Shown here piece by piece: positions 10,881-17,105 of a DNA stretch of 40,322 nucleotides. The notes below the pieces were generated by a model. The model had not been told where the DNA came from, did not search any database, and was given only the letters and a program-made list of their open reading frames with translations. The position numbers and the translations under genes were made by a program. Numbering within the stretch: position 1 is the stretch's first letter; each line of letters starts with the position of its first letter. The stretch comes from Bacteroidota bacterium (lineage in GTDB: Bacteria > Bacteroidota > Rhodothermia > Rhodothermales > Salinibacteraceae), in NCBI GenBank assembly GCA_009908945.1, contig JAAAOI010000019.1:1-40322 (forward strand). The letters run 5' to 3'.

Positions 10881-11306
10881 TTAGCGCTGCTCCCCGGTGA
10901 TCGTCACCACCAGCTGGCGCGATCCACCGTTGTCCCGGTGTTCGCACAGGTAGATGCCCTGCCACGTGCCAAAAGCAAAATCGCCGTCGCGGATGGGGAG
11001 GGTGAGCCCGGTCCCCATGAGCGACGCCTTGATGTGCGCGGGCATGTCATCGGAGCCCTCAAGGGTATGCTTGTAGTAGGGCTGGCCCTCCGGCACCATC
11101 CGGTTCATGTGCCGCTCGAAGTCGCCGCGGACGTCCGGGCTGGCGTTTTCGTTGAGGGTCAGCGAGGCGGAGGTGTGCTGAATGAACACGTGGGCCAGCC
11201 CCACTGCGAAGGCGCCGAGATCAGGCACACCGCCGCGAACGGCATCGGTAATGAGGTGAAAGCCGCGCGGATGCGGGTCGAGCGTGAGAATGTGCTGGGT
11301 CCACAT
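10881..11306 (-). CDS. YjbQ family (UPF0047) protein
   Basis: A 141-residue single-domain protein of the YjbQ/UPF0047 family. The family hallmark HTSASLTLNENASPDVRGD is present, as are the later GTWQGIYLCEHRD and the final RQLVVTITGE strand. Family members are small trimeric metal-binding enzymes, and some show weak thiamin-phosphate synthase activity; the physiological reaction is not established. Length matches the family (about 130-145). It lies 55 bp downstream of the M42 peptidase on the same strand and may be cotranscribed with it. Confidence 0.9.
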   Translation of the reverse strand: MWTQHILTLDPHPRGFHLITDAVRGGVPDLGAFAVGLAHVFIQHTSASLTLNENASPDVRGDFERHMNRMVPEGQPYYKHTLEGSDDMPAHIKASLMGTGLTLPIRDGDFAFGTWQGIYLCEHRDNGGSRQLVVTITGEQR

Positions 11307-11361
11307 GCGGGATGAGTAGATCGGTGAGCAATGCGGCGAACGCGCGGTTCAGCGAAACGGG

Positions 11362-12435
11362 CTACAGGGCAACAGCAAAATCTTCGCCGGCTTGCACGTC
11401 CCGCACAAACGCCGTAAGCAAGTCCACACAGTGCGCGACGTCCTGCAGGCTGATGCGTTCGTTGGGCGAGTGCATGTAGCGGAGCGGCACCGAGAGGAGG
11501 GCACTGGGCACCCCCGACCGCGAGTTAAAAATTTTGTCGGTGTCGGTGCCGGTGTATCGCGAGTTGGCCTCGTGCTGCACCGGTAGATCGTGCTGCTCGG
11601 CAACAGCGATGAGGCGCTGCACCACCACCGGGTGATTCGCTGAGCCATGGTTGAGCGTCGGCCCACCGTTAATTTTTACATTGCCATACTTGGCTTTGCT
11701 CACGCCGGGGGTGTCGGTGGCGTGGGTCACATCGAAGCAGAGGGCGACGTCCGGCTGGAGGCGGTGGGTGATCATCTTGGCGCCATGCCCGCCGATCTCC
11801 TCCTGCACCGCGTTCACCGCCAAAACGGTGGCGGCGGGCCGGTCGCCGGCATGGGCCAGCCTCTTCAGCACCTGCGCGATGATATAACCGCCAAGCCGGT
11901 TGTCGATGGCCCGGCCTACAATGTGGCCGTCGCGCAGCTCCTCCGGCTTTTCCGCATACACCGCATGGTGCCCTACGCGAATCCCCTGCTCCCGCACCTC
12001 ATCGGCACTGGAGGCGCCAATGTCAATGTACAGGTCTTCCCACTTGGGTACCTTGTCGTTGCGGCGGTTGCGCAGGTGGATGGCCGTATGCCCCACCACA
12101 CCCGTCACACGCCCTTCATCCCCGAACACGTGCACGCGCCGCGCCCGAGCAATCGCTTTATCGGATCCGCCCACGGCCACGATGTGCAGGAACCCCTCGT
12201 CGGTGATGTGCTGCACCATAAAGCCGATCTCGTCCACGTGGGCTTCCAGCATCAGACGCGGACGGTCCACTTGCCCATCCAGCGTGGCCCAGGCGGTACC
12301 GTACGCGTCGCTTTCCACGCGGTCGGCATGATTGGCCACATAGGATGACCATACGCGCTGCCCCGGGGCCTCAAAGCCCGTGACGCTGGGGGTAGACAGA
12401 AGATCGAACAACAACTGCGGGTCAAGCGAAGCCAT
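11362..12435 (-). CDS. M42 family aminopeptidase (TET/FrvX-like)
   Basis: A 357-residue cytosolic metallopeptidase of the M42 (TET aminopeptidase, FrvX/YsdC) family, which removes N-terminal residues from short peptides in a dodecameric complex. The binuclear metal ligands are visible: His in EAHVDEIGFM (about residue 66), bridging Asp in GRAIDNRLGG, catalytic Glu pair in QEEIGGHGA, Asp in CFDVTHATDTP, and the final His in RYMHSPNERI. Length is typical (340-370). No signal peptide is present. It starts at 12435 without a Shine-Dalgarno. A 9-bp dyad at 12555-12580 lies about 120 bp upstream. It probably forms a short transcription unit with the YjbQ-family gene. Confidence 0.93.
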   Translation of the reverse strand: MASLDPQLLFDLLSTPSVTGFEAPGQRVWSSYVANHADRVESDAYGTAWATLDGQVDRPRLMLEAHVDEIGFMVQHITDEGFLHIVAVGGSDKAIARARRVHVFGDEGRVTGVVGHTAIHLRNRRNDKVPKWEDLYIDIGASSADEVREQGIRVGHHAVYAEKPEELRDGHIVGRAIDNRLGGYIIAQVLKRLAHAGDRPAATVLAVNAVQEEIGGHGAKMITHRLQPDVALCFDVTHATDTPGVSKAKYGNVKINGGPTLNHGSANHPVVVQRLIAVAEQHDLPVQHEANSRYTGTDTDKIFNSRSGVPSALLSVPLRYMHSPNERISLQDVAHCVDLLTAFVRDVQAGEDFAVAL

Positions 12436-12554
12436 GGTGGGAAGAAGCAGAAGGTATACGGAAGGGACGAAACGTCGGATGATGCATTATAGCCGCTCGT
12501 ACGAACCATGCGGGCTGTAGTTTGCGACGGGGCTTTCCTCTCCACATGGTCGAT

Positions 12555-12580
12555 ATCGCATGCCCTCCCACGCATGCGAT
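12555..12580. repeat. 9-bp perfect inverted repeat upstream of M42 peptidase gene
   Basis: ATCGCATGC at 12555-12563 and its exact complement GCATGCGAT at 12572-12580 flank an 8-nt loop. There is no T-tract on either side, so it is not an intrinsic terminator. It sits between the sat terminator and the M42 gene start, on the promoter side of the latter, and may be an operator or a leader hairpin. Confidence 0.5.
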
Positions 12581-12656
12581 CCCGTCAGCGCTCGTGCTCA
12601 GGCCGATACCGGCGTGCTTCAGGCTCGTTGCTTGTATCGCCGGGGGCAGGCCGGGG

Positions 12657-12696
12657 CGAAAACAAAACCCCCACGCCGGGTGGCCAGCGTGGGGGT
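12657..12696 (-). terminator. Intrinsic terminator of sat-cysC
   Basis: Read on the minus strand, a 10-bp GC-rich stem (12687-12696 with 12667-12676) with a 10-nt loop is followed by a T-rich tract TTTTGTTTTC, starting about 30 nt after the sat-cysC stop codon. This is a textbook Rho-independent terminator. Confidence 0.88.
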
Positions 12697-12725
12697 GGAT
12701 CAGGCGTGGAGCGCTTAGGCGCGGG

Positions 12726-14498
12726 TTAGGCCAGCTCTTTGACACCATTGGTGACCAACCCGTTGGTGTGGGTCTCGGGGACGTGAATGTAGCCGAGCTC
12801 AATCAGCTTGGCCAGCACCGTATCCACGCTTTCTTCGATGGTTTCCTCGGCCGTCTTGCAGACAACCTCGGGGGTGCCCGGTGCTTCGTACGGATCATCG
12901 ATGCCAGTGAAGTTCTTGATCACACCAGCGCGGGCCTTGGCGTAGAGGCCCTTCACGTCGCGTTCTTCGCAGACTTCCAGCGGGCAGTCGATGAAGACCT
13001 CCACATAGCCGCCAGTCGTGCTCTCCACGAGGTCACGGTTGGCTTTCCGGTCGGCCGCGTAGGGTGCGATAGGCGCACAAATCGCTACGCCGCCGTGCTT
13101 TGTGATCTCGCTGGCGACAAACCCGATGCGTTGCACGTTGGTGGACCGGTCTTCCTTCGAAAAGCCGAGTCCTTTGCTTAGGTGACGCCGGACGATATCC
13201 CCATCCAGTAAGGTGACGGGCCGGTCGGTGTACTCCTGCAGCCGATTTTTGAGAGCGTTGGCCACGGTTGATTTCCCGGATCCGGAGAGCCCCGTCATAA
13301 AGACCGTGAACCCTTGCTGATCACGCGCCGGATAGGAACGCCGCAGGGTGCGGACCACTTCCGGGTACGAGAACCAGTCCGGGATCTCCTCCCCCGTGGA
13401 CAGGCGGCGGCGCAGCTCAGTGCCGGAGATGCTGAGCGTTTCCTCGTCGTCCTCCACCTCATCAATCGGCTTGTAGCCATCGATGGCCGGCGCGTACACC
13501 ATCAGGCGGAACGGTACCAGCTCGATACCCACCTCCTCCTCATGCTGCTTGACGAGGTCTTGCGAGGCGTAGGGTCCATAGAAGGCCTCGCCGTCCGCGT
13601 CGCTGCAGCCCGCATGGTCGCGGCCCACGATGAAGTGGGTGCAGCCGTAGTTCTTCCGGATGAGCGCGTGCCAGAGGGCTTCGCGTGGCCCGGCCATGCG
13701 CATGGCCAGGGGCAAGAGGCTCATCGCAGCGGTGCCTTGCGGATAGTGCTCAAGCAACTCTTTGTAGCAGCGCACCCGGGTAAAGTGGTCCACATCGCCC
13801 GGCTTGGTCATGCCAACAACCGGATGAATCAGCAGGTGGCCTTCAATATCGGCCGCCGCGCGGTCGGTGAGTTCCTTGTGAGCGCGGTGCATCGGGTTGC
13901 GCGTCTGGAAGGCAATCACGCGGTCCCACCCCTGCGCCGCAAACTGCGCCCGCAGCTCGCCCGGCGTAAAGCGGAAATCGCGGAAGTCGTAGTGACGGGG
14001 CAGTTGAATACCTTCCAGCGGCCCGCCCACGTAAAAGTCACCGGCTTCGGTAAAGAGGTAGTCAACAGCCGGATGGGCGCGGTCCTGCGTCTGAAAGACC
14101 TGCTCGGCCTCGCGGTGTTTGTTAGGCTTCCAGACGTCTTCCACCGTCAGGATGGCCAGCAGCAACCCCGTCTTATCGCGCAGGGCGACCTTGCCGCCTA
14201 CCTCAACGTCCGCGGCGGTGTCGCCATCAACATCCAGGGTGATGGGCATGGGCCAGAGGGTGCCATCGGGCATGCGCATGTCGCTGACGACGCTGCGGTA
14301 CTCGTCTCGGGTGAGAAACCCAGTGAGGGGCGAGAACCCGCCATTCAGAAGCAACTCCAGGTCGCAGAGCTGGCGTTCAGTGAGGGTAACGGAGGGGATG
14401 GTGACGGCTTCTTTCTTCAGCTTCGCCGCCCGCTCGTCGGAGACGAGCAGGTTGCACAACGTGCCGCCGTGCGGTTCGATGAGAGAGGCGTTGGCCAT
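12726..14498 (-). CDS. sat: Bifunctional sulfate adenylyltransferase / APS kinase
   Basis: A 590-residue fusion that activates sulfate: ATP sulfurylase makes APS, and APS kinase makes PAPS. The ATP-sulfurylase part covers about residues 1-390, with QTRNPMHRAH at 198-207 (HxxH nucleotide site), VGRDHAGCSD at 291-300 and SGTELRRRLS at 358-367. The APS-kinase part (about 395-590) has the P-loop GLSGSGKST at 403-411, LLDGDIVRRHL, DRSTNVQRIGF and FTGIDDPYE, so it looks catalytically complete. An upstream extension to 14636 is open, but those 46 residues resemble no Sat N-terminus; the ATG at 14498 (MANASLIEPHGG) matches the family start. The Sat-then-CysC order resembles Aquifex-type and fungal enzymes. 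No cysH, cysN or sulfite reductase is nearby. A perfect hairpin sits in the leader and a strong terminator follows. Confidence 0.93.
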   Translation of the reverse strand: MANASLIEPHGGTLCNLLVSDERAAKLKKEAVTIPSVTLTERQLCDLELLLNGGFSPLTGFLTRDEYRSVVSDMRMPDGTLWPMPITLDVDGDTAADVEVGGKVALRDKTGLLLAILTVEDVWKPNKHREAEQVFQTQDRAHPAVDYLFTEAGDFYVGGPLEGIQLPRHYDFRDFRFTPGELRAQFAAQGWDRVIAFQTRNPMHRAHKELTDRAAADIEGHLLIHPVVGMTKPGDVDHFTRVRCYKELLEHYPQGTAAMSLLPLAMRMAGPREALWHALIRKNYGCTHFIVGRDHAGCSDADGEAFYGPYASQDLVKQHEEEVGIELVPFRLMVYAPAIDGYKPIDEVEDDEETLSISGTELRRRLSTGEEIPDWFSYPEVVRTLRRSYPARDQQGFTVFMTGLSGSGKSTVANALKNRLQEYTDRPVTLLDGDIVRRHLSKGLGFSKEDRSTNVQRIGFVASEITKHGGVAICAPIAPYAADRKANRDLVESTTGGYVEVFIDCPLEVCEERDVKGLYAKARAGVIKNFTGIDDPYEAPGTPEVVCKTAEETIEESVDTVLAKLIELGYIHVPETHTNGLVTNGVKELA

Positions 14499-15144
14499 AG
14501 GAAGGCAACGGTAGTGGTGATGAAGGAGCGCGAGCCCCGAGGGCTCGCACGTGGATTGCGTGTAAATTCTGTCGGCAGGAAACTGCGCCCCGGAGGAAAG
14601 ATCCGAGCCCTGCCCCTGCTTTCGCAGGAAACTCATGCGCCCGGTGCTACGGTATGGGCACAGCAGTCAGCACGCGCAACATCCGTACCGGCCCGGCTTT
14701 CTGCCGTGACCATAGACCGCAGGGCGGCGTGACTTTTGGCGCAGAGTACCCCCTACCTCCTGTCCACGCACGTACAGCAATCATTGCATCATCACCTAAA
14801 ACCAGGCACACCTTCGCCACGGCGGTGGTGCAAGGACGCGTGGATGCCCTCCTCAAGCACTTGCGAGTTCCAAAGGCCCGCGGGCTCCCCTTACCTGCGA
14901 CACAAGGACCGCTCACTCTGCCGTCTGAGGGGTTCGGGGCCAATCAGTCGGCGTCGCGGTGAGGCACGATGGGCTTGCCCCGATGCTCCAGCCCTGCAAA
15001 GCGTCCACCGGTGGTAGCATCTGCGACGAAGCCTCCCTGCCGCTTGAACGCACGGTGGTGGACGTGGGCCTGGGCCGACCAGCTTGGGGAAGCGAGAGCG
15101 TAAGACCGGATCTCAGTGGTAAAGCGAATCGGCGGTGAAACGAA
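14499..15144. other. 646-nt stretch without supported gene, upstream of sat
   Basis: Short open frames exist on both strands but none resembles a known protein, and they overlap one another. Visible structure: a perfect 8-bp stem with 3-nt loop at 14530-14548 (GCGAGCCC / GGGCTCGC), only 32-50 nt upstream of the sat start, so within its likely leader. There is also a degenerate tandem repeat near 15116-15160 with three copies of a unit like GGTGAAACGAATCA. The region must hold the sat promoter on the minus strand. I recognised no riboswitch. Confidence 0.5.
14530..14548 (-). promoter_or_regulatory. Leader hairpin upstream of sat
   Basis: GCGAGCCC at 14530-14537 pairs perfectly with GGGCTCGC at 14541-14548 around a CGA loop, 32 nt before the sat ATG on the minus strand. 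With no T-tract following, it could be a leader stabiliser, a protein-binding hairpin or a DNA operator. Confidence 0.45.
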
Positions 15145-15435
15145 TCAGTAGTGAAACGAGAACGAGAAGTGCATCTCTTTCACGTCGATGATGTGCGCCC
15201 GTCGGACGTCCTGTGCCTCCGTTTCTGACCAAAAGAACAACCCGACGGGGTGTTGGAGGAAGTACACGTGCCGCGTCGGCCATTTTTTCTTCACATGTAA
15301 GACGGTCGGCGTAGCTTCGTCAAAAGAGGCCAGCAGTTCGTGGAACACGTCGCGGCCGACTTCCGCTGCGAACGCGACGGATCCTGCATCGCCGCTGTCG
15401 GAGGAAGAAGGGATGGGCATAATCATGTGAGACAC
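15145..15435 (-). CDS. Small hypothetical protein (96 aa)
   Basis: A 96-residue open frame not recognised as any family. It has a Ser/Asp-rich N-terminus (residues 7-17), an apparently folded middle (VFHELLASFDEATPTVLHVKKKWPTRHVYFL) and an unusual alternating Phe/Ser C-terminus (HFSFSFHY) encoded by a short purine-rich repeat. Starts at Met1, Met4 or Met6 are all possible. The balanced composition of the central part favours a real gene, but conservation could not be checked. It lies 58 nt downstream of the nitroreductase gene on the same strand. Confidence 0.5.
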   Translation of the reverse strand: MSHMIMPIPSSSDSGDAGSVAFAAEVGRDVFHELLASFDEATPTVLHVKKKWPTRHVYFLQHPVGLFFWSETEAQDVRRAHIIDVKEMHFSFSFHY

Positions 15436-15493
15436 CGCTGCACGGTCGGAGGGTACGGAAACGCCCCGGTATACCGAGTAACGGCAGACGAGG

Positions 15494-16063
15494 TTACGGT
15501 CGTGTTGTAAGGATGCACTCTACCGGAGCACGCTTTGTAGTGGGTACGGCTGCCGGGTAGCCGTACCAGAGAAGCCCTACGAGGCGCTCCACCTCGGGAT
15601 CGACCTGCACCAGGTCCCAGAAGGTGGGGTCTCGCGTCACCCGACCGGTCGTCCATTTCACGCCCACGCCATGCGTCCACAGATACAGCTGCAGATTTTG
15701 GACGGCGCACGCAGTGGCGGCATAGTTTTCTTGGTCGCGAACGTCGTCAGGGCTCCGCGTGCTTGTAACCAGCAGCCACCCTGGAATGCTACGCCAGCGG
15801 GCCTGCTTGGCTTTCGCAGCGCGAGCGCCACGGCGCGCCCGTACCAGTTGTGTATTCAGCTCCACGATGGCAGTGGTGGTTGTATCACCCAGCAGATAAA
15901 AGCGCCACGGTTCAGTCAGCCGGTGGTTGGGTGCCCAACGGGCCACCTCGATGGCATCCCGCACGAGGCTATCGGGCGGGGTCTCGTCCGTGAAGAGGTG
16001 GATCGTACGGCGGTCGCGCAGTAACGCTGCGGTCGTTTCAGGAGATGGAGCAGACACAGCCAT
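15494..16063 (-). CDS. Nitroreductase family protein
   Basis: A 189-residue FMN-dependent nitroreductase-family oxidoreductase, probably cytoplasmic. The N-terminus has the family pattern LLRDRRTIHLFTDE followed by VRDAIEVARWAPNHRLTEPWRFYLL, the FMN-phosphate-binding and active-site region. A central NYAATACAVQNLQLYLWTHGVG helix and a C-terminal RLVGLLWYGYPA strand are also typical. The frame is open upstream to 16186, but the ATG at 16063 (MAVSAPSPETT) gives the standard family start and leaves room for a promoter shared with the divergent gene at 16177. The natural electron acceptor cannot be inferred; relatives reduce nitroaromatics or quinones, or act in cofactor metabolism. Confidence 0.88.
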   Translation of the reverse strand: MAVSAPSPETTAALLRDRRTIHLFTDETPPDSLVRDAIEVARWAPNHRLTEPWRFYLLGDTTTTAIVELNTQLVRARRGARAAKAKQARWRSIPGWLLVTSTRSPDDVRDQENYAATACAVQNLQLYLWTHGVGVKWTTGRVTRDPTFWDLVQVDPEVERLVGLLWYGYPAAVPTTKRAPVECILTTRP

Positions 16064-16176
16064 TGCCTCGTTCAAGCCTATGCTAAGGTACAAATAGTGA
16101 ATCCAATGGAGTGTACGGACGCGGAACGCTCCCGTGTCCCGCACGCCTCTTTTCCAACCCAACCCGCCTCCTACTT

Positions 16177-16722
16177 GTGGATGCATCAGCCAAACGCGTA
16201 GTGTACGGGTCGATCATCGTCGTCGTGGGCATCACACTGACCACACTCCTCATCATCTGGCTCTCGGGCGGCCTGACGCCGGAGGGCACTACGCAGGCGT
16301 ATCCAGAGGATGCTCTACAGGTCTCGTTTGATCTTGGCTACAGCACCGAGGGGGATCGCACGTCGGAGCTCCGCTTTGAGGCTGAAGTGCAGAGCATGAT
16401 GAACGACACGCTGCGGGGGTACGCGTTTATCTATGCGACCAATGAGGAGGCCGAGCCGCCCCTCCGCTCCATCTCGCCACCGGGGGTGCTGAGCCCGACC
16501 AATCCAGAGCGGCGCTTTCACATCAACACGGCCTCCGAAGGCCACGTCCTCACCGTGCCGCCGGGAGGCGTCTCCGCGCTGTCCGGCCGTGTGCCCCTGC
16601 CTACCACCTGGCACGACGGGACGCCCATTGAGGCTGACCGCTTCACGCGGCTCCAGTTCTATGTGCTCGACAAGCAGAGCCGCCGGCTGTATGAGCGCAC
16701 CTGGCAGTTGACCATGGAGTAG
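16177..16722 (+). CDS. Membrane-anchored hypothetical protein
   Basis: About 181 residues from the GTG at 16177; an alternative GTG at 16111 adds 22 residues. A single strong hydrophobic segment (YGSIIVVVGITLTTLLIIWL, about residues 8-27 from the chosen start) follows a short basic N-terminus. A soluble, beta-rich domain of about 150 residues follows, probably outside the cytoplasm. The domain has alternating hydrophobic strands (LQVSFDLGYS, LRFEAEVQSMM, LQFYVLDKQSRRLYERTWQL) and may be an Ig-like or FxLYD-like fold, but I do not recognise the family. The shorter start places the membrane segment at the very N-terminus and leaves 113 bp for divergent promoters with the nitroreductase gene. 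Confidence 0.6.
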   Translation: MDASAKRVVYGSIIVVVGITLTTLLIIWLSGGLTPEGTTQAYPEDALQVSFDLGYSTEGDRTSELRFEAEVQSMMNDTLRGYAFIYATNEEAEPPLRSISPPGVLSPTNPERRFHINTASEGHVLTVPPGGVSALSGRVPLPTTWHDGTPIEADRFTRLQFYVLDKQSRRLYERTWQLTME

Positions 16723-16823
16723 GCATTCCCCCCACGCTGATGCACCACCCGGCTATCCCCAGTCTGCCCCCCGGTCTGCGCCAGCAGCCTACCTCGGCTA
16801 CACGCCAACTTTCCGTGAAACGC

Positions 16824-16854
16824 CCGGCGCCTCGCCGTACGGGACAGGCGCCGG
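16824..16854. repeat. 9-bp perfect dyad abutting the tRNA-Val promoter
   Basis: CCGGCGCCT at 16824-16832 and its exact complement AGGCGCCGG at 16846-16854 flank a 13-nt loop, and the right arm touches the -35 hexamer of the tRNA promoter. No T-tract is present. It could close the upstream transcription unit or be an upstream regulatory dyad. Confidence 0.5.
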
Positions 16855-16883
16855 TTGACACCGCCGGAACCCTGCCGTACATT
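16855..16883 (+). promoter_or_regulatory. Sigma70-type promoter of tRNA-Val
   Basis: A perfect -35 hexamer TTGACA at 16855-16860 is separated by 17 bp from TACATT at 16878-16883 (4 of 6 matches to TATAAT). The predicted start near 16890 is about 17 nt before the mature tRNA 5' end. The perfect -35 is unusual in Bacteroidota-like genomes but fits a stable-RNA promoter. Confidence 0.72.
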
Positions 16884-16906
16884 GAAAGGTCCACATAAGC
16901 CGATAC

Positions 16907-16980
16907 GGGTTCTTAGCTCAGTTGGTTAGAGCGCTACGTTGACATCGTAGAGGTCGGCGGTTCGAATCCGCCAGAACCCA
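16907..16980 (+). tRNA. tRNA-Val (anticodon GAC)
   Basis: A complete cloverleaf. The acceptor stem pairs GGGTTCT with AGAACCC; the D arm is GCTC-loop-GAGC; the anticodon arm CTACG-TTGACAT-CGTAG reads GAC (Val, GUY codons); the T arm is GGCGG-TTCGAAT-CCGCC. Discriminator base is A. CCA is not encoded (the next bases are CAC), so the tail must be added by nucleotidyltransferase. It has its own promoter and a terminator starting 5 nt after the gene. Confidence 0.96.
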
Positions 16981-16984
16981 CACC

Positions 16985-17016
16985 AGCGTTCCGTCCCTCG
17001 ATGGAGCGCTTTTTTT
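16985..17016 (+). terminator. Intrinsic terminator after tRNA-Val
   Basis: AGCGTTCC at 16985-16992 pairs with GGAGCGCT at 17003-17010 (one G-T pair) around a 10-nt loop and runs into seven Ts (17010-17016). It covers a spurious upstream ATG at 17001 in frame with thrS, supporting the downstream thrS start. Confidence 0.85.
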
Positions 17017-17105
17017 GTAGCACCTGTCTCATGTTGCAGTATCCGTGGTCGTTCACGGGCGGCCGATCGGCCTTTCGCATCACCTCCTATCTGAAGCAGT
17101 CACTC

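Noticed and set aside
13314-14732. 472-codon open frame on the plus strand opposite sat
   Set aside because: Antisense to the conserved Sat-CysC gene, and no protein-like motif pattern is seen.
14647-14962. Overlapping ~100-codon frames on both strands in the gap upstream of sat
   Set aside because: They overlap each other, have low-complexity Arg/Pro/Gly composition and no recognisable motif; left as a gene-free stretch.
16980-17105. Possible T-box or leader attenuator before thrS
   Set aside because: The only hairpin is the tRNA-Val terminator; there is no T-box sequence or specifier-loop structure, and T-boxes are not expected in this phylum.
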